A DNA stretch of 64,000 nt from the NCBI RefSeq assembly GCF_003026285.1, contig NZ_PYOD01000005.1:1-64000 (forward strand), written 5' to 3'. Positions 1 to 8,946 of this stretch are shown piece by piece (positions within the stretch are counted from its first letter, which is position 1; each line of letters begins with the position of its first letter). The position numbers and the translations under genes are program-made. The notes beneath the pieces are model-generated. The model saw only the letters and a list, made by a program, of their open reading frames with translations. It searched no databases and was not told the origin of the DNA. Origin of the DNA: Photobacterium profundum. Lineage in GTDB: Bacteria > Pseudomonadota > Gammaproteobacteria > Enterobacterales > Vibrionaceae.

Positions 1-500
1 TAGAGCTAGAATCAGGTTCTGCAGTATCAGCTTGTTGCGCTGCTTTACGGGCTTTCGCACGAGCAACGGCAGCAGCAATAGCGGCTTTCTTCGGATCGAC
101 CTCGGCTTCTACCGTTGAAGCAGATTCCGTGTTAGAGCTAGAATCAGGTTCAGCGGTATCAGCTTGTTGTGCTGTTTTACGGGCTTTCGCACGTGCAACG
201 GCAGCAGCAATAGCGGCTTTCTTCGGATCGACCTCGGCTTCTGCTGTTGAAGCTGATTCTGTATTTGAACTTGAGTTGGGCTCAGTAGCATCAGCTTGTT
301 GCGCTGCTTTACGGGCTTTCGCACGTGCAACGGCTGCAGTAATAGCGGCTTTCTTCGGATCGACTTCGGCTTCTGCTGTTGAAGCTGATTCTGTGTTTGA
401 ACTTGAATCGGATTCAGCGCTATCAGCTTGTTGCGCTGTTTTACGGGCTTTCGCACGTGCAATGGCAGCAGCAACAGCATCTTTTTTACCATCACCGCTT
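1..500 (-). repeat. 132-bp tandem repeats inside rsxC
   Basis: The sequence acgggctttcgcacg recurs at 47, 179, 311 and 443, an exact 132-bp period, with only scattered substitutions between copies. Each unit encodes 44 residues of the RsxC tail: an AVARAKARK block, then QQAD, an acidic/serine stretch and VDPKKAAIAAA. Two shorter, diverged units sit near 645-690 and 720-760. The array continues off the left edge, so the copy number is unknown. Confidence 0.9.
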
Positions 501-2251
501 TCTACTGGTGCTGACGTTTGTTCTTCTGCGGCAACCTTCTCGGCTTCTGCTTTTCGTTCACGTGCTAAACGTTTACGTTCTTCTCGTAATTTCGCCATTT
601 CTGTATTATCAGGAACAGCGGCGCTTTTATCTGTATGGGCCGCTTGTTTGGCTTTTGCCCGAGCAATAGCGGCAGCTACGGCGGGCTTCTTTTCTGTATC
701 TGGTGAATTTGCAGCGACTTGTTTGGCTTTCACGCGAGCAATGGCTGCGGCTACCGCATCATCACCACCCTTAGCTGCAGTTTCTTTACGACGATCATCA
801 GCTGCTTTCTTAAAGCGATTTTCACGCTCAGCTTTGTCTCGTTCCATGCGTGCATTTTTAGCTTCAAAGCGTAATCTTGCGCGCTCGGCATTGGCTTCAT
901 CTTGTTTTCTGGCGGTGATTTCAGATTTAGCCTGACGGTAGTATTGAACAAGTGGAATTTCACTTGGGCACACATAAGCACACGCACCACATTCAATACA
1001 GTCGAAGAGATTATATTCTTCGCATTTTGCGTAATCTTGATCTTTCGCGTACCACTGCAATTGCTGAGGCAATAAAGACGCAGGGCAAGCTTCTGCACAC
1101 GCAGTACAACGAATACATGCCATCTCGTGCGTATGTAAAGGTAATTCTTTTCGTTTAGGTGCAAGAATACAGTTTGTGACTTTAGTAACAGGCACATCGG
1201 CGTGAGGTAAAGTGAAGCCCATTAATGAACCGCCAATAATGACACGAGGGTATTTCTTATCTGGTTGATAGCTGTAGTTATCAAGCAGGTATGAAATCGG
1301 CGTACCGAGGCGCGCAAAAACATTACCACGTTGCTGGAAAGCTTCACCTGTTAATGTTACGACTCGTTCAATCAAAGGTTCGCCATCGATAATTGCACGT
1401 TTAACAGCAAAAGCTGTTCCCACGTTTTGTACAACTACACCGACCGATGTTGATCGTGCTTGGCTGGGTACTTCACGCCCAGTCAGTACTTTAACCAGTT
1501 GCTTGGAACTGCCTGATGGGTACTTAGTGGGTATCACTCGAATAATGATGTGATCATCTTTCGTAACGTGCTTTTCTAATGCTGTAATCGCTTTGGGCTT
1601 GTTGTCTTCAATACCGATAATCGTTAACTTTGGTTTCACGATATGGCGAAGAATACGAATACCGTCAATAACCTCTGCGGCATAATCTTGCATCAAGCGA
1701 TCATCTGCGGTGATATAAGGTTCACACTCTGCTGCATTGATGATCAGAATATCAACTTTACCCAAACCGCCTTGCAATTTACGGCTGGTAGGGAAACCTG
1801 CGCCACCTAACCCTGCAATACCACTGAGGCGTATTTTCTCAATCAGATCAGCAGATTCTTCGGCTGTATAATCAGCAATAGGTGATTGCTCACACCATTG
1901 GTCATTACCATCGCTGTCGATAACAATGCATAAGTCGGTTAAACCTGATGGATGAGCGATTGTACGTTGTTCTATTGCAGTGACTGTTCCCGACGTGGGC
2001 GCATGCACTGGTACACACATGGCAATATCACCTTGGGTCAGTGGCTGACCTTTTAGGACGTTATCGCCAACCGCAATAATAACATCGCCTCTAGAACCTA
2101 TGTGTTGTTTCAGAGGGATAATAAGTTGTTGCGGTACGCCAGCGTGTTGCAGTTCAGCTTGATTAGAAATGGCTTTATTCTCTGCAGGGTGAACCCCGCC
2201 ATGAAAATCCCAAAGCTGACCTTGCTTTATTTGTTCGATAATTGACAGCAT
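1..2251 (-). CDS. rsxC: RsxC, electron transport complex subunit (3' end outside window)
   Basis: RsxC is the peripheral NADH/FMN and iron-sulfur subunit of the membrane Rsx complex, which drives electrons to reduce SoxR in enterics and is related to Rnf. The frame opens with an ATG at 2251, two bases after the rsxB stop, and stays open to the left edge (about 750 codons). Two ferredoxin-type clusters are visible on the minus strand, one around 1003-960 (CIECGACAYVCP) and a similar one just upstream near 1110. After them comes an Ala/Lys/Arg-rich tail with repeats of the type AVARAKARK, four of them spaced exactly 132 bp apart (44 residues). Alanine-rich C-terminal repeats are also known in other RsxC proteins. 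The C-terminus is missing, so full length is unknown. Confidence 0.95.
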   Translation of the reverse strand, partial: MLSIIEQIKQGQLWDFHGGVHPAENKAISNQAELQHAGVPQQLIIPLKQHIGSRGDVIIAVGDNVLKGQPLTQGDIAMCVPVHAPTSGTVTAIEQRTIAHPSGLTDLCIVIDSDGNDQWCEQSPIADYTAEESADLIEKIRLSGIAGLGGAGFPTSRKLQGGLGKVDILIINAAECEPYITADDRLMQDYAAEVIDGIRILRHIVKPKLTIIGIEDNKPKAITALEKHVTKDDHIIIRVIPTKYPSGSSKQLVKVLTGREVPSQARSTSVGVVVQNVGTAFAVKRAIIDGEPLIERVVTLTGEAFQQRGNVFARLGTPISYLLDNYSYQPDKKYPRVIIGGSLMGFTLPHADVPVTKVTNCILAPKRKELPLHTHEMACIRCTACAEACPASLLPQQLQWYAKDQDYAKCEEYNLFDCIECGACAYVCPSEIPLVQYYRQAKSEITARKQDEANAERARLRFEAKNARMERDKAERENRFKKAADDRRKETAAKGGDDAVAAAIARVKAKQVAANSPDTEKKPAVAAAIARAKAKQAAHTDKSAAVPDNTEMAKLREERKRLARERKAEAEKVAAEEQTSAPVESGDGKKDAVAAAIARAKARKTAQQADSAESDSSSNTESASTAEAEVDPKKAAITAAVARAKARKAAQQADATEPNSSSNTESASTAEAEVDPKKAAIAAAVARAKARKTAQQADTAEPDSSSNTESASTVEAEVDPKKAAIAAAVARAKARKAAQQADTAEPDSSS

Positions 2252-2253
2252 GT

Positions 2254-2832
2254 TTACTCTACCTTGTCAGTATTGGGTTCAGTAGGAAGATTGACGACCG
2301 GAATCTGGTTAAGATCCCATTTCCAACTTTCCGGCGTATCTTTAACCGGAATCATCTCAATACAGTCGGTAGGGCAGGGGGCAACACATAAATCACAGCC
2401 AGTACATTCGTCTTTAATTACGGTATGCATCGATTTTGTACCGCCAACAATGGCATCAACAGGGCAAGCTTGGATGCATTTAGTGCACCCTATACACATG
2501 TCTTCATGGATAAAAGCTACGGTCTTTATATTTTCTTCTTCGTGTGCTGAATCTTGTACTTCCACACCCATTAAGTCGGCTAGCTTTTCAATTGCAGCTT
2601 GGCCACCTGGTGGGCATTTATTTATCTCATCGCCGTTTGCAATCGCTTCTGCGTAAGGGCGGCAACCCGGATAGCCACATTGACCACATTGAGTTTGTGG
2701 TAAAATGGCATTAATTTGTTCAACAATAGGGTCAGCTTCGACTTTGAATCGAATAGAAGCAAACCCAAGAATAAGGCCAAAAATTGCGGCTAAGACAGCT
2801 ATTACAATAACTGCAATTAAAATTCCGCTCAT
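2254..2832 (-). CDS. rsxB: RsxB, electron transport complex iron-sulfur subunit
   Basis: RsxB carries electrons between the cytoplasmic RsxC and the membrane subunits. It has 192 residues, with an N-terminal membrane anchor (about residues 4-26). This is followed by a CGQCGYPGC cluster typical of the RsxB/RnfB Fe-S domain, and then two 4Fe-4S ferredoxin motifs ([12 protein letters not shown] and [12 protein letters not shown]). Length and domain order fit the family. It directly follows rsxA with no gap and is followed two bases later by rsxC, so the three are one transcription unit. Confidence 0.96.
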   Translation of the reverse strand: MSGILIAVIVIAVLAAIFGLILGFASIRFKVEADPIVEQINAILPQTQCGQCGYPGCRPYAEAIANGDEINKCPPGGQAAIEKLADLMGVEVQDSAHEEENIKTVAFIHEDMCIGCTKCIQACPVDAIVGGTKSMHTVIKDECTGCDLCVAPCPTDCIEMIPVKDTPESWKWDLNQIPVVNLPTEPNTDKVE

Positions 2833-3414
2833 TTACAGTTTCACCAATCCAGTAAAGCCCATGAAGGCAAGAGACATAAGACCTGCTGTGATCATTGCAA
2901 TAGAGGCGCCTTTAAAAGGACCTGGAACATCTGCCGCAGCAATACGTTCTCGCATAGAAGCAAATAAAATCAAGACCAACGAAAAACCAACTGCGGCACC
3001 AAACCCATAAATAACGGACTCGATAAAGTTGTGGTGTTCATTGATATTCAATAGAGCAACACCTAATACCGCGCAGTTAGTCGTAATTAACGGTAGGAAA
3101 ATACCCAGCAAACGGTATAGCGTTGGGCTCGTTTTATGTACCACCATTTCGGTAAATTGCACGACAACTGCAATAACAAGAATAAAGCTAAGAGTACGAA
3201 GGTATTCAATGCCAAGAGGCGCAAGAATGTAATTTTCCACGAGATACGCAGACACGGAAGCCAAGGTTAAGACAAATGTCGTCGCCAAGCCCATACCAAT
3301 TGCAGTTTCCAGCTTCTTAGATACGCCCATAAATGGACATAAACCTAAGAATTTAACGAGTACAAAGTTGTTTACCAACACTGTACCGACAAGTAATAAA
3401 AGGTATTCAGTCAT
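2833..3414 (-). CDS. rsxA: RsxA, electron transport complex membrane subunit
   Basis: RsxA is an integral membrane subunit of the Rsx complex. The protein has 193 residues and about six hydrophobic segments. It begins [20 protein letters not shown] and contains the family stretch [14 protein letters not shown], whose cysteine is expected to help bind Fe-S. It is the first gene of the rsx operon, so the operon promoter should lie in 3415-3786, the divergent gap shared with pepE. Confidence 0.96.
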   Translation of the reverse strand: MTEYLLLLVGTVLVNNFVLVKFLGLCPFMGVSKKLETAIGMGLATTFVLTLASVSAYLVENYILAPLGIEYLRTLSFILVIAVVVQFTEMVVHKTSPTLYRLLGIFLPLITTNCAVLGVALLNINEHHNFIESVIYGFGAAVGFSLVLILFASMRERIAAADVPGPFKGASIAMITAGLMSLAFMGFTGLVKL

Positions 3415-3786
3415 ACCATCATAATTCTATTTGAAAGAGATCTTAGTATTATCTGATTTTGTGAAGGGTATAACAACTCCTCTCGGGCAGGGTTTTTCAA
3501 GTTTGGTGCTATTTTCCTGTTATAAATGAGGTAATGTGCATTTATTTTTATAATTCTGACTGCCTTACAGCATATCAATATGTTGTATTACATGTGTTTT
3601 AGTTTAAATCTGTGTTGGCAAACTGTAAGTAGGTAGTGCTTATTGCTGAATAATCAGCCAAAGCATCATCAATAAACTAGCCCCTTGCACTTTTTGTGAT
3701 CGCTCTCGTTGTAAATATGCGTAATTAGGCGTTATCTGTCTGCTATAAATTCGATGAGTATCAATACAGAACATAAGGTAGAAAAG
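3415..3786. other. Divergent intergenic region rsxA / pepE
   Basis: This is 372 bases of AT-rich DNA between the divergent rsxA and pepE starts. It must hold both promoters, but I see no -35/-10 pair good enough to call, no coding frame and no strong hairpin. Confidence 0.4.
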
Positions 3787-4524
3787 ATGGATATTTTATT
3801 GTTAAGTAATGGCAAGATTGCGGGCAACCAGCATGTGATGGAGTTTGCGAGTGAAGCTGTTGTCGAGCAAATCAAACGAACTGGGGCTAAAAACTTAGTT
3901 CTGATCCCTTATGCTGTGATTCGTTCTAGCCATGATGCTCGTGTTGCCTTGGTGCAAGAAACATTTGATGCGTTAGGTTTAGATTGCAAAGTAACGGGTT
4001 TACATCGTGCAGAAGATCCAGTGAAGGCGATTCAAGAAGCTGAAGGTATTTTGGTCAGCGGTGGTAATACTTGGGTGCTGAACAAAACATTGCATGATTT
4101 AGGTTTAGTAGGACCAATTCGCAAAGCAGTTCTTGATCAAGGTACGCCTTATATTGGCTGGAGTGCAGGAACAAACATTGCTTGTCCTACTATTCGTACA
4201 ACAAATGATATGCCGATCATTACAGGTGCGGTACTTTCGTCATTAAATTTAGTGCCATTCCAAATTAACCCTCATTACCTTGAAGCCAATGTGGAAGGTC
4301 ACATGGGGGAAACCCGTGATGAACGTATCCAAGAGTTTTTAGAAATTAATCAGTATGAACCCGTTGTCGGTATTCCAGAAGGTACATGGCTACACCTACT
4401 AAATGGTGAATTGAGCTATCATACTGCGAACGGTAAGCCGTTAAAGCTGTTTAGCCATGGGGAAGACCCGGTTTACTATACTGCAGAACAAAGTGTTCAG
4501 TTTTTAATGGCGCATAGCTGCTAA
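3787..4524 (+). CDS. pepE: PepE, alpha-aspartyl dipeptidase
   Basis: Peptidase E (family S51) hydrolyses dipeptides with an N-terminal aspartate in the cytoplasm. The nucleophilic serine lies in GWSAGTN, followed by the family segment ACPTIRTTNDMPI, and the protein has about 245 residues as expected. An in-frame ATG at 3754 would add 11 residues, but the family starts with a strand like MDILLLSNGK, so I take the ATG at 3787. The gene is monocistronic and is followed by a degenerate tRNA-Asn. Confidence 0.93.
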   Translation: MDILLLSNGKIAGNQHVMEFASEAVVEQIKRTGAKNLVLIPYAVIRSSHDARVALVQETFDALGLDCKVTGLHRAEDPVKAIQEAEGILVSGGNTWVLNKTLHDLGLVGPIRKAVLDQGTPYIGWSAGTNIACPTIRTTNDMPIITGAVLSSLNLVPFQINPHYLEANVEGHMGETRDERIQEFLEINQYEPVVGIPEGTWLHLLNGELSYHTANGKPLKLFSHGEDPVYYTAEQSVQFLMAHSC

Positions 4525-4553
4525 TAAAAGCGTGATGCACCCAAAGAGATAAT

Positions 4554-4629
4554 TTCCCTTTAGTTCAGTTGGTAGAACGGCGGACTGTTAATTTGTGTGT
4601 CGCGGGTTCGAGTTCAGCAAGGGGAGCCA
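4554..4629 (+). tRNA. tRNA-Asn (GTT), degenerate, probable pseudo-tRNA
   Basis: This 76-nt cloverleaf has anticodon GTT at 4587-4589 and an encoded CCA end. It resembles the ordinary gammaproteobacterial tRNA-Asn, but its stems have decayed. The acceptor stem has a T2-G71 wobble. The anticodon stem GCGGA/TTTGT has three wobble pairs. The T stem GCGGG/TCAGC has a G-A mismatch and lacks the near-universal G53-C61 pair (G-T here). Most differences look like C-to-T changes. It may be a pseudogene or a poorly folding minor copy. Confidence 0.75.
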
Positions 4630-4639
4630 AATAAAAGGC

Positions 4640-4662
4640 CTCATCTTCGGATGGGTTTTTTT
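4640..4662 (+). terminator. Intrinsic terminator after the tRNA-Asn copy
   Basis: A short stem CTCATC/GATGGG around a TTCG tetraloop is followed by seven T residues, just downstream of the tRNA. Confidence 0.7.
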
Positions 4663-4703
4663 GCGTTTATAGCAGAATTTTGGTCGTAGGCATGTAATGG
4701 GAA

Positions 4704-4735
4704 TGTAAAAAATCGAGGCGATATCGCCTCGATTT
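4704..4735 (-). terminator. Intrinsic terminator for a minus-strand transcript
   Basis: A perfect 26-bp palindrome occupies 4710-4735 (13 bases on each side, centre GAT/ATC). On the minus strand it runs into six T residues, while on the plus strand only three follow. It therefore fits best as the terminator of the small minus-strand gene at 4903-4977. Confidence 0.75.
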
Positions 4736-4902
4736 CATATTTCAAAGCAGTTTTTCTGATTTTGTTGGCCTTTGTTGTGTTAAATGTTTGCTTACATTTA
4801 CAACTATTTGACAATTGAGTTGCTGTTCAAGCAATTGCCATCCAACTTATTCCATCTTACAAGGTTGATCTAACCTTTAGATGTGTCAAAAACGGACGTT
4901 AT

Positions 4903-4977
4903 CTAGTGACCATTTTTGTATAGTTCAACAAATGATGGTTGGTATAAAGAGATGATTTTTTCAAAAATACGAGCCAT
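4903..4977 (-). CDS. Candidate 24-residue small protein (unknown)
   Basis: I do not recognise this peptide. The ORF starts with ATG at 4977 and ends with TAG at 4903. It encodes MARIFEKIISLY followed by QPSFVELYKNGH. A strong ribosome binding site (TTGAGGAAATCACA then ATG) precedes it. On the same strand there is a perfect TATAAT at 5086-5081, about 100 bases upstream, and an intrinsic terminator downstream (4735-4704). Together these define a transcript of roughly 370 nt with one short ORF. It could be a small-protein mRNA, a dual-function regulatory RNA, or an sRNA with a chance ORF. The peptide has no signal sequence or membrane segment. Confidence 0.45.
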   Translation of the reverse strand: MARIFEKIISLYQPSFVELYKNGH

Positions 4978-5080
4978 TGTGATTTCCTCAATCAATTTAG
5001 GTTTTAATAGGGAAACTGTTTTTAACCCACCTAAAAGATGACTTTTCTCCTCTGGATGGTTCAACCTGTTTCTGCCGCTG

Positions 5081-5086
5081 ATTATA
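5081..5086 (-). promoter_or_regulatory. Probable -10 box of the small minus-strand gene
   Basis: Read on the minus strand this is TATAAT, preceded by AT-rich DNA but no clear -35. Transcription would begin near 5074 and run toward the 24-residue ORF. A 7-bp inverted repeat (AGATTAG/CTAATCT, 5129-5147) lies just upstream and could be an operator. Confidence 0.4.
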
Positions 5087-5382
5087 GATATTTTCCTTAA
5101 AGTGAAAAGCAAAAAAAATTCTTTTTTTAGATTAGAATAACTAATCTGAAATCTGTTCTATTTTACACGTTAACTCTATAATTTTGATGTTAATGTCTAG
5201 GTCATATAGGCATGTAACAGATTTAGAACAAAGGCGAGTTACCCTTCTTTTTTCTAACTATGTATATCCGAGTGATGAATATTTTAAAATAAGGTGTCTT
5301 ATCCTGTTAATTAGCGCCATATTTTACGAAAAATCTTATCTTTTAATACGTTATGCAACCTGTAAAAAGAGTGCTGTAAAGT

Positions 5383-5396
5383 TTGATCTATATCAA
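5383..5396 (+). promoter_or_regulatory. FNR box 1 upstream of cydA
   Basis: TTGATCTATATCAA is a perfect match to the FNR consensus TTGAT-N4-ATCAA. It lies about 320 bases upstream of cydA, an operon known to be oxygen-regulated by FNR and ArcA in enterics. Confidence 0.75.
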
Positions 5397-5432
5397 GTTG
5401 AACGGTGTTGATTGAAAAATGAACAGCTTTTA

Positions 5433-5446
5433 TTGATGTTTATCAA
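5433..5446 (+). promoter_or_regulatory. FNR box 2 upstream of cydA
   Basis: TTGATGTTTATCAA is a second perfect FNR consensus match, with its centre 50 bp from the first, on the same face of the helix to within about a quarter turn. The pair suggests cooperative or combined activation and repression of the cyd promoter. Confidence 0.75.
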
Positions 5447-5708
5447 AGAAAAATGTGTGATAAATCCTTTGCCGCGGGCGGTGAATGTCAGTAATATTAG
5501 CAATGACTTTATTAGCTGTAGCTTAACAATAAATCAACTAATTTGACACATAGCCGCAACATAAGAAGGAAGTCATTGATATCACTTGATATGGCAGCCA
5601 GGACGGCAATCAAATTGCGGGTTTGTACGCTACATTTTGCTAAACCCAACAACCGGTACACTGTGTAAGTACTGTCGTCACTCAGCCTGACGAAAAAAGG
5701 AGTTCAAC

Positions 5709-7295
5709 ATGTTCACTGATGTCGTCGAACTATCGAGATTACAATTCGCATTAACTGCGATGTATCACTTTTTGTTCGTACCACTGACTCTAGGTATGGC
5801 GTTCCTACTAGCCATCATGGAATCAGTTTATGTAATGACTGGAAAGCAAATCTATAAGGACATGACAAAGTTCTGGGGTAAGCTTTTTGGTATTAACTTC
5901 GCTTTAGGTGTGGCCACCGGCCTTACTATGGAATTCCAGTTTGGTACAAACTGGGCATACTATTCTCACTACGTTGGTGACATTTTCGGGGCGCCTCTTG
6001 CCATCGAAGCGTTGATGGCGTTCTTCCTAGAATCCACTTTGGTTGGTTTATTCTTTTTCGGCTGGGATCGTTTATCAAAACGTCAACACCTTACGGTGAC
6101 ATGGTTAGTTGCTATCGCATCTAATTTCTCTGCGCTGTGGATTCTTATTGCTAACGGTTGGATGCAGAACCCAGTAGGGGCTGAATTTAACTTTGAAACC
6201 ATGCGTATGGAAATGGTGAGCTTTGCTGAAGTTATCTTTAACCCAGTAGCGCAGGTGAAATTCGTTCATACAGTCGCTTCTGGTTATGTAGCTGGCTCGA
6301 TGTTCGTTCTTGCGATCAGTTCATACTACATGCTGAAAGGCCGTGACATTCCGTTTGCACGTCGTTCTTTTGCCATTGCGGCATCATTTGGTATGGCTGC
6401 GATTGTTTCTGTCATCATTCTTGGTGATGAATCAGGCTACGAGCTGGGCGATGTTCAGAAAACGAAGCTTGCTGCGATTGAAGCAGAATGGCACACAGAA
6501 GAGGCTCCTGCAGCATTCACTGTGTTTGGTTTGCCAAATCAAGAAACAATGGAAACCGACTTCGCCATTAAGATCCCATATGTGATGGGTATTATTGCGA
6601 CACGTTCTACTGATACCCAAGTAACTGGCTTACGTGATCTGAAAGATGAACACGAAGTTCGTATTCGTAACGGTATGGTTGCGTATGGTTTACTTGAAAA
6701 ATTACGTAATGGCGATCGCTCGCCAGAAAATGTAGCTGCGTTTGATGCAGTGAAGCAAGACCTTGGTTATGGCTTCCTACTTAAGCCATATACTGACAAT
6801 GTTGTTGATGCAACGCCTGAACATATTGCTAAAGCTGTAGATGATTCAATCCCTACTGTTTGGCCGCTGTTCTTTAGCTTCCGTATCATGGTTGCTGCTG
6901 GATTCTTAATGTTGGGCATCATTGGTGCTGCATTTATCCAAACGTGCCGTCACAAGATCACAGAGAAGAAGTGGTTACTCAAAGCAGCGCTTTACGGTTT
7001 ACCACTACCTTGGATTGCAATTGAAGCCGGTTGGTTCGTTGCAGAGTATGGTCGTCAACCATGGGCTGTAGGTGAGATCTTACCTGTATCTATGGCGGTA
7101 TCTGATCTTGAGCCATCAGCAATTATCACAACATTGGTGTCAATGATTGCACTTTACACTGTGTTCTTGATTGCTGAAGTGTACTTGATGCTTAAGTTCG
7201 CACGTAAAGGTCCAAGTAGCCTGAAAACAGGTCGTTATCACTTTGAACAAAATGATGCACCACAGAATGTGGTATCGCGTCAGGTTGAAGCGTAA
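5709..7295 (+). CDS. cydA: CydA, cytochrome bd oxidase subunit I
   Basis: CydA carries the three haems of the high-affinity cytochrome bd quinol oxidase in the inner membrane, which oxidises ubiquinol and reduces oxygen to water. It has 528 residues and begins with the conserved [16 protein letters not shown], whose His20 is the haem ligand. The quinol-binding Q-loop has [12 protein letters not shown], and the signature [12 protein letters not shown] is near the C-terminus. A good AAGGAG-type site precedes the ATG. It heads cydA-cydB-cydX-ybgE, with two FNR boxes upstream. Confidence 0.98.
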   Translation: MFTDVVELSRLQFALTAMYHFLFVPLTLGMAFLLAIMESVYVMTGKQIYKDMTKFWGKLFGINFALGVATGLTMEFQFGTNWAYYSHYVGDIFGAPLAIEALMAFFLESTLVGLFFFGWDRLSKRQHLTVTWLVAIASNFSALWILIANGWMQNPVGAEFNFETMRMEMVSFAEVIFNPVAQVKFVHTVASGYVAGSMFVLAISSYYMLKGRDIPFARRSFAIAASFGMAAIVSVIILGDESGYELGDVQKTKLAAIEAEWHTEEAPAAFTVFGLPNQETMETDFAIKIPYVMGIIATRSTDTQVTGLRDLKDEHEVRIRNGMVAYGLLEKLRNGDRSPENVAAFDAVKQDLGYGFLLKPYTDNVVDATPEHIAKAVDDSIPTVWPLFFSFRIMVAAGFLMLGIIGAAFIQTCRHKITEKKWLLKAALYGLPLPWIAIEAGWFVAEYGRQPWAVGEILPVSMAVSDLEPSAIITTLVSMIALYTVFLIAEVYLMLKFARKGPSSLKTGRYHFEQNDAPQNVVSRQVEA

Positions 7296-7312
7296 TTCAG
7301 GGAGAGTAAGCA

Positions 7313-8449
7313 ATGTTTGAATATGAAGTATTGCGATTCATCTGGTGGTTGTTAATTGGTGTGCTTTGCATCGGTTTCGCTATTACAGATGGTTTCGATA
7401 TGGGTGTAGGTATCTTGTCTAACGTTATTGGTAAGACAGATACAGAACGCCGAATAATGATTAACTCAATTGCACCGCATTGGGATGGTAACCAAGTTTG
7501 GCTTATCACTGCAGGTGGTGCTTTATTTGCGGCTTGGCCTCTTGTTTACGCAACAGCGTTTTCTGGTTTCTACTTCGCAATGGTGCTAACACTGGCGGCT
7601 TTATGGTTACGTCCGTTAGGTTTTGATTACCGTTCTAAGATTGAATCGCCAAAATGGCGTAATACTTGGGACCGTGCAATCTTCGTTGGTAGTTTTGTGC
7701 CACCAGTTATCTTTGGTGTGGCTTTCGGTAACTTGCTGCAAGGTGTTCCATTTGTCTTGAGTGAATTTATGGTTCCGTCATACAAAGGTACATTCTTAGG
7801 CTTGCTAAACCCGTTTGCATTACTGTGCGGTATTGTTAGCTTGATGATGATTGTGACTCAAGGCGCAACCTACCTACAGATGAAAACAACAGATGCTTTG
7901 CATGATCGCTCTCGCAGCGTTGCATCGATTACTGCTGTTATTACAGCGGTATGTTTTGCTGCTGCTGGTGTATGGGCTCAGAGCATTGACGGTTACGTAA
8001 TTACGTCTGAAATCATCAAAAATGGTCCTTCAAACCCATTAACAAAAGAAGTAATGCGTGAAACAGGTGCATTGTTCGCAAACTTTGATGCTTACCCATT
8101 ACTATGGATTGCACCAATTCTTGCGGTTGTTATGCCATTGCTAACCGTTGTCGCTTCTCGTGCTAATCGTGCAGGTTTTGCATTTTTGACATCAAGCTTA
8201 ACGATGGCAGGTGTTATCCTGACATTTGGTTTCGCATTGTTCCCGTTCATTATGCCTTCAAGCCTAGTACCATCGAATAGTTTGACAGTATGGGATTCAA
8301 CATCAAGTGAGCTTACGCTGAACATTATGACTGGCGTAGCATTTGTTATGGTGCCAATTATTCTTGCGTACACTTCATGGTGTTACTACAAAATGTTTGG
8401 CCGTCTTGATAGCAAGTTTATCGAAGACAACAAAACTTCACTGTATTAA
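7313..8449 (+). CDS. cydB: CydB, cytochrome bd oxidase subunit II
   Basis: CydB is the haem-free partner of CydA in the cytochrome bd oxidase. It has 378 residues and about eight membrane segments. The N-terminal region ITDGFDMGVG and the stretch HWDGNQVWLITAGGALFAAW are typical of the family. It begins 17 bases after cydA, preceded by AGGGAGAG, and is followed 11 bases later by cydX. Confidence 0.98.
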   Translation: MFEYEVLRFIWWLLIGVLCIGFAITDGFDMGVGILSNVIGKTDTERRIMINSIAPHWDGNQVWLITAGGALFAAWPLVYATAFSGFYFAMVLTLAALWLRPLGFDYRSKIESPKWRNTWDRAIFVGSFVPPVIFGVAFGNLLQGVPFVLSEFMVPSYKGTFLGLLNPFALLCGIVSLMMIVTQGATYLQMKTTDALHDRSRSVASITAVITAVCFAAAGVWAQSIDGYVITSEIIKNGPSNPLTKEVMRETGALFANFDAYPLLWIAPILAVVMPLLTVVASRANRAGFAFLTSSLTMAGVILTFGFALFPFIMPSSLVPSNSLTVWDSTSSELTLNIMTGVAFVMVPIILAYTSWCYYKMFGRLDSKFIEDNKTSLY

Positions 8450-8460
8450 GGAGACAGACT

Positions 8461-8568
8461 ATGTGGTATTTCGCTTGGATTCTTGGTGTTCTGCTAGCCT
8501 GCTCATTCGGTATTATCAACGCTTTATGGCTTGAAACAACTGAAGATATGGATAACAAAGGTGAGTAG
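8461..8568 (+). CDS. cydX: CydX, small subunit of cytochrome bd oxidase
   Basis: CydX is a single-span peptide needed for stable, active cytochrome bd. The 35-residue ORF begins MWYFAWILGVLLACSFGIIN, which is the conserved CydX sequence, and has an acidic C-terminal tail. It is preceded by AAGGAGACAGACT. Its end overlaps the likely GTG start of ybgE (GTGAGTAG). Confidence 0.95.
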   Translation: MWYFAWILGVLLACSFGIINALWLETTEDMDNKGE

Positions 8569-8866
8569 CCTCAGCTTATGGGTCACACAGGCTCATCAGT
8601 TATTAGATAATGCACTATTACGTGCATTATCCTTTCTACTGGCGCTAGCATCTGCTGGGCTGGTCGTTTGGGAGCCTACTCATTTTGCTCTGGCTATTGG
8701 TGGTTTTGACTTAGTTACATCACCAACATTAATATGGGCAACCTGCTCGGCAATGATTTATGGGGTGGGCTTTGTGCCGCGCCATTGGTATTGGCAAGTT
8801 GTGTTTACTCCATTTATCGCCTTACCTATCTTGAGCTATATTATGTGGCTGCGTTTTAGTTACTAA
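8561..8866 (+). CDS. ybgE: YbgE, cyd operon membrane protein
   Basis: YbgE is a small inner-membrane protein of unknown detailed function that is regularly the last gene of cyd operons. The chosen GTG start at 8561 overlaps the cydX stop and gives 101 residues with about three hydrophobic segments. The segment GVGFVPRHWYWQ is typical. An in-frame TTG at 8531 is possible but would lie deep inside cydX. An intrinsic terminator follows. Confidence 0.85.
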   Translation: MSSLSLWVTQAHQLLDNALLRALSFLLALASAGLVVWEPTHFALAIGGFDLVTSPTLIWATCSAMIYGVGFVPRHWYWQVVFTPFIALPILSYIMWLRFSY

Positions 8867-8893
8867 ACAAGGTTACATTTAGATACATAATAG

Positions 8894-8931
8894 ACAGCCT
8901 ATTACTAATTGAGTAATAGGCTGTTTTTTTT
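8894..8931 (+). terminator. Terminator of the cyd operon
   Basis: A perfect 12-bp stem (ACAGCCTATTAC/GTAATAGGCTGT) with a 7-base loop is followed by a run of T residues, 28 bases after ybgE. Confidence 0.9.
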
Positions 8932-8946
8932 GCGTGAAATATACTT

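Noticed and set aside
129..935. Long plus-strand frame (268 codons) and minus-strand frames over the rsxC tail
   Set aside because: They are shadows of the 132-bp repeat in rsxC: a period divisible by three keeps other frames open. The rsxC frame has the family motifs.
5184..5411. 75-codon plus-strand frame before cydA
   Set aside because: No ribosome binding site, no recognisable features, and it overlaps an FNR box.
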